From Actinostola sp. cb2023 (taxonomy: Eukaryota; Cnidaria; Anthozoa; Actiniaria; Actinostolidae), in NCBI GenBank assembly GCA_033675265.1, contig JAUJYZ010001058.1:717501-781500 (forward strand): DNA of 64,000 nucleotides, in the 5' to 3' direction. A program made the translations under genes and the position numbers. Positions 54,595-64,000 of the stretch are shown here, piece by piece. The notes under the pieces are model-generated. The model had not been told where the DNA came from. It saw only the letters and a program-made list of their open reading frames with translations, and searched no databases. The stretch's first letter is position 1; each line of letters begins with the position of its first letter.

Positions 54595-55455
54595 TTGGCA
54601 ATGCCGACAAACGGCCACACCCCTTTCGTCGACAACGGACACTTCATATAATTTTATAAACACACAACTAGAGCACTTTCGGTAATGCCGACACACGGCA
54701 ACGCCCCTTTCGTCGACAACGGACACTTCATATAATTTTATAAACACACAACTAGAGCACTTTCGGTAATGCCGACAAACGGCCACGCCCCTTTCGTCGA
54801 CAACGGACATTTCATATAATTTTATAAACACACAACTAGAGCATTTTCGGTAATGCCGACACACGGCCACGCCCCTTTCGTCGACAACGCACACTTCATA
54901 TAATTTTATGAACACACAACTAGAGCACTTTTGGTAATGCCGACAAACGGCCACGCTAATTCTGCCGACACACGGCTATTTCACATATATCACGTGCCGA
55001 ATGCACTTTTGGTAATGCCGACAAACGGCCACGCCCCTTTCGTCGACAACGGACACTTCATATAATTTTATAAACACACAACTAGAGCACTTTCGGTAAT
55101 GCCGACACACGGCCACGCCAATTCTGCCGACACACGGCTATTTCACATATTTCACGTGCCGAATGCACTTTTGGTAATGCCGACACACGGCCACGCCAAT
55201 TCTGCCGACACACGGCTATTTCACATATTTCACGTGCCGAATGCACTTTTTGGTAATGCCGACACACGGCCACGCCAATTCTGCCGACACACGGCTATTT
55301 CACATATTTCACGTGCCGAATGCACTTTTGATAATGCCGACACACGGCCACGCCAATTCTGCCGACACACGGCTATTTACATATATCACGTGCCGAATGC
55401 AATTTTGGTAATGCCGACACACGGCCACGCCAATTCTGCCGACACACGGCTATTA
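54595..55455 (+). repeat. Two interlinked tandem arrays (88 and 78 bp)
   Basis: Units share AATGCCGACACACGGCCACG. The first form continues CCCCTTTCGTCGACAACGGA and runs four to five times; the second continues CCAATTCTGCCGACACACGG with CACGTGCCGAATGCACTTTT and runs five to six times. One first-form unit (about 55015-55100) is inserted among second-form units, suggesting recombination between forms. Confidence 0.93.
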
Positions 55456-55915
55456 CAGAACTTTCAAATCCTCATTAATTATTCACGAGGTATTCAGCCA
55501 ATCCAATGGTCTGATTTTAATCCCTTGAGGACACTGGATACCTGGTCTAGTCCTCCTAGCAGTAACTGGAAAAGTTTCTAGTTACTGGAACAAGTTGTTC
55601 CAGTAACTGGAAATTTTTCCAGTTACTACGAATAAATTATTGAAAAACATCATGGCATGCATAATTACTCTTTTATTGATCAGATTAAACAATTTCCTTT
55701 CAAATTCCATTCATTATCATTATGAGGTGGATACACCTCTTTTACTAAGTTAGATTATCATCCAAGTGCATTAAACCATGAAATAAACTGAAACTTGCAC
55801 ATCAATCAATCATCCGTCCGTTGATAAAGATACATTGGATATAATATCTATTTATATGAATTTACTTAACACAAAAGAAGATTCTCTCTCGGCTGAATGC
55901 ACTGTAAATGATAAT

Positions 55916-57445
55916 TTAAGGCTTTCTGATTTGATTAATGGTTACATTGCAATTATTGCCACTTATCTTAATTGGCCCATCGGAAGCATACTTCCATCCG
56001 GGCGGTTGTGGAGGTGCTACATTATTAGACATACTTAAGCTTTCATCTTCTCCCAAAATCTCATCAAAAAAGCTATCCAATTCGTCTATTTCAAAAACAG
56101 GCAATTCTTGTTCAGTTGAACTACTAGAAGCACTCGGCTTAGGCTTACTTTCAATAAAATCCTGCTTACTGGGTTTTACAGGACCCAGAATTTCTGAAAC
56201 ATTTTGTTCCTGCTCCTTGCTCGATTTCTCATATGCAAAAAGAGCATTACTAGTGTGGCCACTACGACTCCGAATTAATTTCTCTTCTACTTGAGCATTA
56301 AACAATTTAGTTACAGTTGTAACACGAAGACTGTGGCTCGTTTTTCTAGGAGCTCCTATTGCGGCACACAAATTAGGGAGTATTGCATTTAAACTGTGAA
56401 TACCAACTGGAGCATTCTTAAACGATATATCGTTTTCAAATGGCTGAAAGTAAAACGCCTTATTCTTAACAGCTAAACTATTGACTTTCTCATAATAAAG
56501 CTTATAAATAGAAACTAGGCATCGCTCGTGATTCTCTTCCCCTACACTATGACATAAGTGTCTTACTTTCCTTGGTGTTTTTTTCAAGTCTGAGATCCCC
56601 CCATGATACGTCTTAGATGAATTCTCCTTAAATGTAATGGTTTCCGAGTCTACTATAATTTCAGAAAGCCTTAAACTACGATGCTCCTTCGATCTCATTC
56701 CAAATAATTTCCCATTATAGAAATAAAGTGTATTAAGAATAGTCTTAGCTGTTAAAGGTCCAAATAGTCCGCTTTCCCACATCTTCTCTTCCTCCATGTC
56801 AGACATTGGTAGTTTTTCTGTATTCTGGTTTATGATCCCCATTTTGTGCACGTCTTTCATCTCGGCATCTAAGACTTGACGCAGATAGCTGAAACTGAGA
56901 GCAGAAAATAACATGTTATCTTTATGCAATGAAAAAATAGCTTCTATAATATGAGTAATACCTCTAATAGAACATGCATATAATATACTATGTATACAGC
57001 ATACCTTTCATTTGATTTATTCATCATATTTACATCCGACCGGCCTCTCGACTCCAAAATCTTTTTAGGGAAGCAACAATCTGATACAGAGTTTTTGCCG
57101 GGTATCTCTCTCCTTTCTTGTTGCACACCTCTTGGAGAAATTTGGAAATCCAAAAATTAAGTGACGGCACACTCATTTTTTCCCATGGCTTAATATCCAA
57201 GTTTTCAACTTCCTCGTGAGGTACAAATCTTGACTGACTTTTGGGTTCAAAAGTGGCCATCTTGTTTTCTCTCTATTATCACGCCATTCAGTAAAGATGT
57301 TCACTGCCCAGTTATTCTTGTATAATGTTGCTTTTGGGATAGCATTTTTCAATTTTAAATCTTGTTCCTTCGGCGCTAGAGGTTTTCTGAACCGCTTTAG
57401 TGGAGGCTCAAACTCGTCAGAGGAATCGGTTGCTCTTGACGCCAT
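55916..57445 (-). mobile_element. Crypton-like tyrosine recombinase gene (DUF3504 type), two exons, frame-broken
   Basis: Exon 1 is 57445-57005 and exon 2 is 56894-55916, joined across a GT-AG intron in matching phase (AG|T). The N-terminal half carries the SAM-like DNA-binding part (LYKNNWAVNIFTEW, LNFWISKFLQEV, AKTLYQIVASLKR). The C-terminal half carries all the catalytic residues of tyrosine recombinases: Arg in MRSKEHR, Lys in SSKTYHGG, H-S-L-R, S-G-H and the nucleophile Tyr in FAYEKSS. The tail ends in a GNNCNVTINQI motif typical of these proteins. Exon 1 needs two frame corrections (near 57277 and near 57063), each consistent with one A missing from an A-run. It could be an active element in a flawed assembly, a recently dead copy, or a host-domesticated gene. 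Confidence 0.82.
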
Positions 57446-57904
57446 GCTGGATTTGCACTGAACTGAACCGGAAAACTGTAACTCGCAACTCAGGCTTGAT
57501 TTAGCATATCCCGAGAGACTATGCCTTTAGAAAACATCATTACTTGAAAGCAATATGTACGAATGGCATGAATAGCACTGATTATTATTATGATTGCTCA
57601 ATAAAGTTTTGTTCAATTAACACTGAACTAGCTTAATTGAAACCAGTAACTGTAACAGGTAATGCAGCTAACATATCCCGAGAGACTATGCTTTAAAAAA
57701 TATTTGATTGCATTATGAACAAAAGGCAATTGAATAGCACTGATTGTTCAATTAACTTTGCTCTTCATAATAACAGTGATTAAAAGAATTTGTAGCCCTA
57801 TTTTCTCGATATTTTTTAGTTTTCCTTGCAAAATACTCAACTACCAGCAACTTTTATTTGTCTTTGATTCCTCCCGAATAATTAATGAGGAGTTGAAGTC
57901 GTTC

Positions 57905-58033
57905 AAAGGCCTCCAATTCGGACTTGACGGGATTTCAAAGTCCTTGCAATGAGTTCAAGTCCTCGGCTTCGCCTCGGACTTGAACTCATTGCGCGGACTT
58001 TGAAATCCCGTCAAGTCCTCATTGTCGGCCTTT
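57905..58033. mobile_element. Palindromic MITE
   Basis: Ends AAAGGCC, arms through GGACTTGACGGGATTTCAAA, centre GGCTTCGCC. Confidence 0.82.
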
Positions 58034-58215
58034 AAACATTACATAAACATATGACTAAAGCATAAATAACGGTAAATGCTTACAGATAACAAGACATGGG
58101 TAAATAGTGCTAACCACGATAAATAATAAACGTATAGAATACTACAACCAAATATACTCAAGCTGTAACACAAAATTACTGAAGCAAGGATTATAATTAC
58201 GATAAACTGAGACTC

Positions 58216-58508
58216 TTAAGGCGCGATCAAACGGTGCATGATAGTCGATGATAGTCGATGATAGTTGAAACGCGCGATCACGTTTGATCGCAAACTATCA
58301 TCGACTATCATCAACTATCATCGACTATCATCGACTATCATGCACTTTGAACATGTTCAAAAAGTTCATGATAGTCGATGATAGTTGATGATAGTTTTTC
58401 TTCGTTTGATCGGGTGCGTGATAGTTGATGATAGTCGATGATAGTTGGTGATAGTTCAACTATCATCGACTATCATCGACTATCATGCACCGTTTGATCT
58501 CGCCTTTA
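58216..58508. mobile_element. MITE built of TCGATGATAGT repeats, TTA-flanked
   Basis: Element 58219-58505 has ends AGGCGCGATCAAACGGTGCA and inverse with TTA on both sides (TWA duplication). Inside, the 11-mer TCGATGATAGT recurs about a dozen times in both orientations, giving several alternative hairpins. Confidence 0.87.
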
Positions 58509-58756
58509 GTTATGGGCGATATCGTTAACCCTGAAATACCCAGGCCCTCGAACAGAAAGAGATGCAACCTCATGAGGCAAATGTGAAAATACTGAAGTGA
58601 GGGAGCGAAAATACGGCGGCTAGAGCGAGGGGAAAACAAAGCCTAGAACCATAAAAACCTCGATAGTGACTCGAGTGACAACAAATACATATCGTTGACG
58701 GAACGTATGAGTACTGACCAACTAAACGCGGGATACGAAAAGAAAGAAACAACCTA

Positions 58757-59127
58757 CTACCTCATTTTCACGTTATTAACTGCTAGCTTCGAGACCACAA
58801 CGGGTTCTGCGACCACAACGGGTTCTGCGACTACAGCGGGTTGGAGTTGGCGTTGCAGGGTAGCCAGTTCTTCTGGTTTGGATCGTTCTGAGCAGCTGCC
58901 ATGCGGATATTCGGCTTCGGCGACAGGAAAAAATCAAGAAGGAAAAATCTTTTCGTCGTCCTTGTAGAAGATCGTGTAAAAGCCCCGAAATTGAATAATT
59001 TGGTTCTTAAATACCCGAATAAAAGCACGTGGTGATGCAGGGCATTCCAACAAACCCTCCCGAGGGAAATGAGACTCATGATTCGCATCCGTTGGTATTT
59101 CACGGAGTTTTTCAGTAATGAAAATAG
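58757..59127 (-). pseudogene. Coding-like block, copy 2, with one in-frame TGA
   Basis: Same block as 53435-53612, then after KIFPS an in-frame TGA, after which the same frame stays open for about 55 codons (FFPVAEAEYPHGS, ELATLQRQLQPAVV, a repeated AEPVVV) to a stop. No start codon. The single stop within an otherwise long open stretch suggests a dead copy or a missed intron. Confidence 0.3.
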
Positions 59128-59367
59128 TTCTTTATAATCACTATCATGTTAACTTGACGTTTAAACTGTCATTTTCACTTTTTTTCTTGATCTTTTTGTA
59201 GCAAAAACAGTTTTGAAAAACTTCAAAACCGGCAACGCGCGTAAAACTGTGGTGAGAATTTGAACCAAATCAGAAGACATAGACATAGACATAGACTTTA
59301 TTTTAGTACCAGTAGTACCAGAAGACTCAGAATGATTTCCTTGTTATTTTATTAGGTTTTCTTTCGA

Positions 59368-59546
59368 ATTATTATTCCTCTGCGAGCAGAGGTTCAGTTT
59401 CGTCTTTCTATGTTTACTGTGTCTTTTACTTTTACTTTTGCTGAACGGCTTTTTGTTTTGGCTTTTACCTTGCTGTTCTTGTAGTAGCAAGGTAAAAGCC
59501 AAAACAAAAAAGAAAGACGAAAATGAACCTCTGCTCGCAGGGTAAA
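59368..59546. mobile_element. Palindromic repeat
   Basis: Inverted arms CTCTGCGAGCAGAGGTTC... and TGAACCTCTGCTCGCAG, plus a strong inner stem around TTGGCTTTTACCTTGCTG. Arms are partly mismatched. Confidence 0.7.
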
Positions 59547-59595
59547 TTATTGTAGAATCGTGATACAAACTAATTGCGATTTTGAGACTGCAATA

Positions 59596-60068
59596 CTACA
59601 AAAGTTCAAAGCAGAGTCCCTCCACATCCTCTTGGGAATGTACAGTTTTTACATTTTTAGCCTTTTTCTTGTTCAACTTTGTTGACCTTTGTGTTTGTCG
59701 ACTTCTTTGCGTTGCAGGTCCTTTGAGTTTTCCTAGTTTCTTCTTATCTTCGTTAATTTGAAATTCTTCATCGCTACTAGGACTAGATATCAGTGTCGCT
59801 TGTTTAACTAGAAAAACTCTCTTCTGTCAGTTCTGAACTCACTTCGTCTTCACAGATGAGCCCGGAGATGAGACTTCAGTCCGACTCGCTAAAATGTCCC
59901 TGGCCGTCCTCGCTGCATGTTTTTGCTTTCAAGAAAGACCCAGTTCGAAGTTTTCCGCTCACCAACCAACACAATTCCTTTGTTAGCAACTCTAAAATTG
60001 GATATTTCGTCCCGACAAAACAAACATGCAGTTATTTCACTAGGCGACTTCGCCTTTGCGAAGGGAAG
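59596..60068 (-). pseudogene. Possible frameshifted gene remnant
   Basis: Minus-strand stretches in successive frames with natural composition: CLFCRDEISNFRVANKG, VLVGERKTSNWVFLESK, then after a frame change SSPSSDEEFQINEDKKKLG through a Lys-rich segment to a stop at 59596. The upstream part of the same open frame runs into a MITE end (60152-60184) and is not coding. No domain recognised. Confidence 0.25.
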
Positions 60069-60470
60069 CTGACCGGAAGAAACACTTTTCGACTTGGTCT
60101 CGAGCAGCCAATAACCATGCCAATAACCAATAACCAATTGCCAATAACCATTTCGTGGCGGCCAGAATTTTTGCAAATGACTGTAATGGTCTCTTGTGGT
60201 TAGAGAAGTTATATACTCGAAAGAGTTCTTCCTCCTTCCTTTTTTGAAGAAAGCCAGGGATTGCACTTCATAACTGTCGACTTCATATAACAATGCTTTG
60301 CCTTTATTAACTTCGCTCAAATACAGTTTTTTAGTCGGGCTTCCTGTGGAAGACCCGACTCTAAAAATGCAGAGCGGTCGTCGTTGTCGTATTCTTTGAC
60401 CTCAAATCGCAAACTGGATTCTACAGCGCATGCGCCCTGTGCCGGCCGCGAGGAGAATTACCGAGAATAT

Positions 60471-60880
60471 GCGACTTGCACTAAGAGGTCACGTGACCCT
60501 AACTCCCATAAAACGAACAGCAATGTCAAAATGAACTCCAGAAATGAAAAGAGCAGCTCGGAATTAGTAAAAGGGCGAAGTTTCAGCGCATAATGTCTGA
60601 CACAGGAGAAATGACTAAAAAATTAAAATCGATCGTTTTCTAAGATTTTGTTTGGAAAATGCGTTGGATGGCAAGAGCCATGCCATCCAATTTTCCAAAC
60701 AAAATCTTAGAAAACGATGGATTTTATTTTTATTCCCATTTCTCCTGTGTCAGACATTTTGCCCTGAAAACTTCGCCCTTTTACTAATTTCGAGGTGCTC
60801 TTCTCATTTCTGGAGTTCATTTTGACACTGCTGTTCGATTTAATGGGGTTGGGGTCACGTGACCTCTTAGTGCAAGTCGC
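60471..60880. mobile_element. 410-bp foldback element
   Basis: Arms of about 190 bases starting GCGACTTGCACTAAGAGGTC, meeting at GGATGGCAAGAGCCATGCCATCC. Arms differ by scattered substitutions and small indels. The flank to its left (about 60395-60450) recurs at 7197-7255. Confidence 0.82.
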
Positions 60881-61232
60881 CTATTGCGAGAGTCGATCCA
60901 ACCGCAGTCGATCCGCCCGATGTTTGGTTGATTCGTCCGATGTATATCGCTAATTGCATAATCGTTGTCGGGTTGAAAATCATAAATCATAGAAGCTGAG
61001 ACCGCAAGGATGGATAGGAAATCAGTTCATGACCTGCATTACATGCAGATATATTCAATGTTGTCGTAGTTTTGAAGGTGTATCACAGGCAGCCCAACCA
61101 TTCCTTTTGAGGCTACTATAAAATAATTCAATAAAATGATATTTGCGTCTTTTTTGATGGGTTTCCTGTGGTAGAACGCGCGCGCGCATTACGTATTATG
61201 ATGGGTTCCCTGTGTTGAGTCATATAAGGCGA

Positions 61233-62493
61233 GGTTGCGCACAGGTAGCCCAAACGTAGAATCAGTGGACCGTGACGTCATTGAATATTCTGTTGACCGT
61301 TGGATTTTCGAATGGTCTCAGGAATGAGCTCTTAGAAAGACTTCAAATGATATGGGATTCTCAAACATGTCTTCATAATAGTAGTCTGATAATTAAAGAA
61401 CACTTTGGTGTAGAAATCTGAGCAAGAAATTGTGTTTTTGAGTGGTTTTGAGCGATTCGAAAATTTCACCCGTTTCTAGCGTACATATAATTAGGAAAGG
61501 TTTGCAACTCCGGCCACCAAATTTTTGCAAACACTGTCGCTAAAAAAATTATAGCTCAAAAACTACGCAAGCAAAAAATATCGCTTTCCCACCACACATT
61601 CTCAAATAAATGATCTTTACAATGAGCTTTTGTGCAAATTTTTGGGTCCACCATATGCCGAGAAATATTTTTTTGAAGTTGGGGAAGTCGACGAAAAGTT
61701 CGCCGTGGCCATCCGCAGTCATCAGCTGTGCACCTAAAACGTTCTGAGGGAGGGGACGGACCGATAGATTTGTTAACAAAAGCTACACTGAGTAGGGGAG
61801 GGACCGATAGATGCTAAAGGCAAAAGACTCATCGAAAATCAGAACGATGAAATATAACTCTGCTAGCGGCAGCCAGGGTAATACTGATTAAAACATACAC
61901 CGTAGTAAATTCAAATTATATAGCATTTATCTGTTTGAGGACATCTTTGTAAAACAATCTATCGGTCCGTCCCCTCCCTCAGAACGTTTTAGGTGCACAG
62001 CTGATGACTGCGGATGGCCACGGCGAACTTTTCGTCGACTTCCCCAACTTCAAAAAAATATTTCTCGGCATATGGTGGACCCAAAAATTTGCACAAAAGC
62101 TCATTGTAAAGATCATTTATTTGAGAATGTGTGGTGGGAAAGCGATATTTTTTGCTTGCGTAGTTTTTGAGCTATAATTTTTTTAGCGACAGTGTTTGCA
62201 AAAATTTGGTGGCCGGAGTTGCAAACCTTTCCTAATTATATGTACGCTAGAAACGGGTGAAATTTTCGAATCGCTCAAAACCACTCAAAAACACAATTTC
62301 TTGCTCAGATTTCTACACCAAAGTGTTCTTTAATTATCAGACTACTATTATGAAGACATGTTTGAGAATCCCATATCATTTGAAGTCTTTCTAAGAGCTC
62401 ATTCCTGAGACCATTCGAAAATCCAACGGTCAACAGAATATTCAATGACGTCACGGTCCACTGATTCTACGTTTGGGCTACCTGTGGGTTGCG
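61233..62493. mobile_element. 1.25 kb foldback element with 7-bp target duplication
   Basis: Element 61240-62486 has arms of about 550 bases starting CACAGGTAGCCCAAACGTAG, nearly identical, around a loop of about 125 bases (61805-61930). GGTTGCG flanks both sides (61233-61239, 62487-62493). A 76-codon frame in each arm is a by-product of the duplication; no transposase. Confidence 0.9.
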
Positions 62494-62844
62494 GAGGCCG
62501 TTACGCACGGCGGCTTTGATATGAAAAGTCAAAATTGAGCGAAGTGAGCGAAGAAAATCTTCTCAACTTTCTAGAACATTTTACAAATTTTTACTTCGAA
62601 AATTCAATAAAGGATTTTACCAAATTATCCTTATTGGATTTGACTGAAATTATTGTGAATTTGGGACACTTGGGACGATTCTAACTTGAGGAAAACAGCT
62701 TCAGTTTGCCATGTCCTTCGACAGAGAAAACCGCGGTAGTATCGTCGTGTATATACGTACGGGTTAACCAACTACGTCATTTTCGTAGGACGGTCGGGCT
62801 GTCTCCGTACTATTAACATATAGTCAACGTTTACTCTCATTTGA

Positions 62845-63265
62845 AAAGTGACTTTCGAGGCTATTGAAAAGTGACTTCCGAAGCTATTGAAAAGTGACTT
62901 TCGAGTTCGGAAGCGAACTATAGATCGTTGAACCTTCTCTTTCTCAAAATCCCTGTGACACTGTGACACTAGCGGAAGTGAAACGAACTATTCATTGAAC
63001 CTTCTCTTTCTTAAAATCCCTGTGACACTGTGACACTAGCGGAAGTGAAACGAACTATAGATCGTTGAACCTTCTCTTTCTCAAAATCCCTGTGACACTA
63101 GCGGAAGTGAAACGAACTATAGATCGTTGAACCTTCTCTTTCTCAAAATCCCTGTGACACTGTGACACTAGCGGAAGTGAAACGAACTATAGATCGTTGA
63201 ACCTTCTCCCCGGGCCTTCTCTTTCTCAAAATCCCTGTGACACTGTGACACTAGCGGAAGTGAAA
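62845..63265 (+). repeat. About 70-bp tandem array
   Basis: Five copies containing CGTTGAACCTTCTCTTTCTC and CTGTGACACTAGCGGAAGTG. Confidence 0.93.
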
Positions 63266-63299
63266 ACCGAGAAAACCGACAAGTTCAAGGAGTTTTTTT

Positions 63300-63990
63300 G
63301 TAGTTTGTAGAACGGAAGACCGGGAGATGCTTGTTCCAATCGACGAATTTGGAAATGGTTCTATCAAAATTGCAGAACGTAGCAAATTTCAATACAGTAA
63401 ATATATGGGAGAAATCGACTTTTCCTGATTTTCAGTCGCCTTACTAGGCCACAGCTGCACAAAATCTTTTCCAGTATCGTTTTTTGAAGAATGCCAAGGA
63501 TTGTACGGCTAAAAATCTGGACAATCGACGAATTTGGAAAGGGTTCTATCAAAAGTACATGGCGTAACAAATTTCAATACAGTAACTGCATGGCAGAAAT
63601 CGTGTTTTTCTAGTTTTTCGCATTCCTAGATATTGCAGCTGCTCAGAATCTTTTAATTTCCAAATTCATTTTTTGAAGCAAGCCAAGGATTGTAAGTCAA
63701 AAAATCTGTTCAATCGACGAATTTGGAAAGGGTTCTATCAAAATTGCATAACGTAGCAAATTTCAATACAGTAAATATATGGGAGAAATCGATATCGATT
63801 TTTTCTGATTTTCGCCTTACTAGAAATTAATAATATTGCGCGCGCGCGCGCGTGCGCTAGGCCACAGGAAACCCACGCCAATATCTTTTTATTTATTATT
63901 TTCTCAGCTGGTAGCCCGAGTAAAAATGGAACGTGATCGAACTTTATCGGATAAGCCTCGGAAAGGGATCGTTTCAAACTCGTACATCCT
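63300..63990 (+). repeat. About 180-bp diverged tandem repeat
   Basis: Three copies containing CGACGAATTTGGAAATGGTT-like and GTAGCAAATTTCAATACAGT segments, the last holding a (GC)n tract at 63839-63852. It runs to the window edge. Confidence 0.85.
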
Positions 63991-64000
63991 ATCGATGCCC

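Noticed and set aside
58695..58967. Plus-strand 90-codon frame
   Set aside because: Antisense to the more protein-like minus-strand frame of the duplicated block.
61549..62180. 76-codon frame present in both arms of the foldback element
   Set aside because: Duplicated because the arms are inverted copies; no domain and no support for expression.

Overview
The window is animal nuclear DNA. Genes are split by many short GT-AG introns, a eukaryotic tRNA gene is present, one G-protein-coupled receptor gene is intronless, and most of the remaining sequence is terminal-inverted-repeat elements, tandem repeats and AT-rich filler. The gene content (receptor guanylyl cyclase, ZIP11-type zinc transporter, intronless class A GPCR, Crypton-type tyrosine recombinase) together with the density of miniature inverted-repeat elements suggests a non-bilaterian animal. 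An anthozoan cnidarian is my best guess and a sponge is the alternative; this is inference, not proof.

Layout. 1-3.8 kb: repeats, including a Helitron-like composite. 3,863-32,947 (+): a receptor guanylyl cyclase that I could rebuild as 23 exons with matching splice phases (about 1,140 residues: signal peptide, ANF-type ligand-binding domain, one transmembrane helix, kinase-homology domain, signalling helix, cyclase domain, tail). The only inconsistency is a one-base frame error in exon 1. Its introns carry MITEs, a TIR-bounded 4.5 kb ATATGG satellite, a 1.5 kb GGAT/GATA array and a 66-bp minisatellite. 33-36.4 kb: tandem repeat and AT-rich spacer. 36,440-47,068 (-): a ZIP11/SLC39A11-type zinc transporter, 10 exons, 342 residues, all phases matching. 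One intron holds about 27 copies of a 58/66-bp minisatellite, and another holds a 2.86 kb TIR element with two inward-facing genes. 47,251: tRNA-Gly(GCC). 47.9-48.3 kb (+): a small two-helix membrane protein. 49.7-50.9 kb (-): the intronless GPCR. 51-55.9 kb: spacer, a duplicated coding-like block and tandem repeats. 55.9-57.4 kb (-): a Crypton-like tyrosine recombinase. 57.5-64 kb: large palindromic elements, gene remnants and tandem repeats.

The most unusual observation is that two unrelated neighbouring genes each contain a minisatellite whose unit is an exon-intron junction. In the cyclase the 3' splice site plus the first 36 bases of a catalytic exon is repeated about 15 times. In ZIP11 the last 40 bases of the exon encoding the HNIP metal site plus its 5' splice site is repeated about 27 times. 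Both arrays multiply functional-looking splice sites and conserved active-site codons.

I see no operon-like arrangement and no functional link between the genes beyond proximity. Single-base frame errors (one in the cyclase, two in A-runs of the recombinase) may be assembly errors or real lesions.
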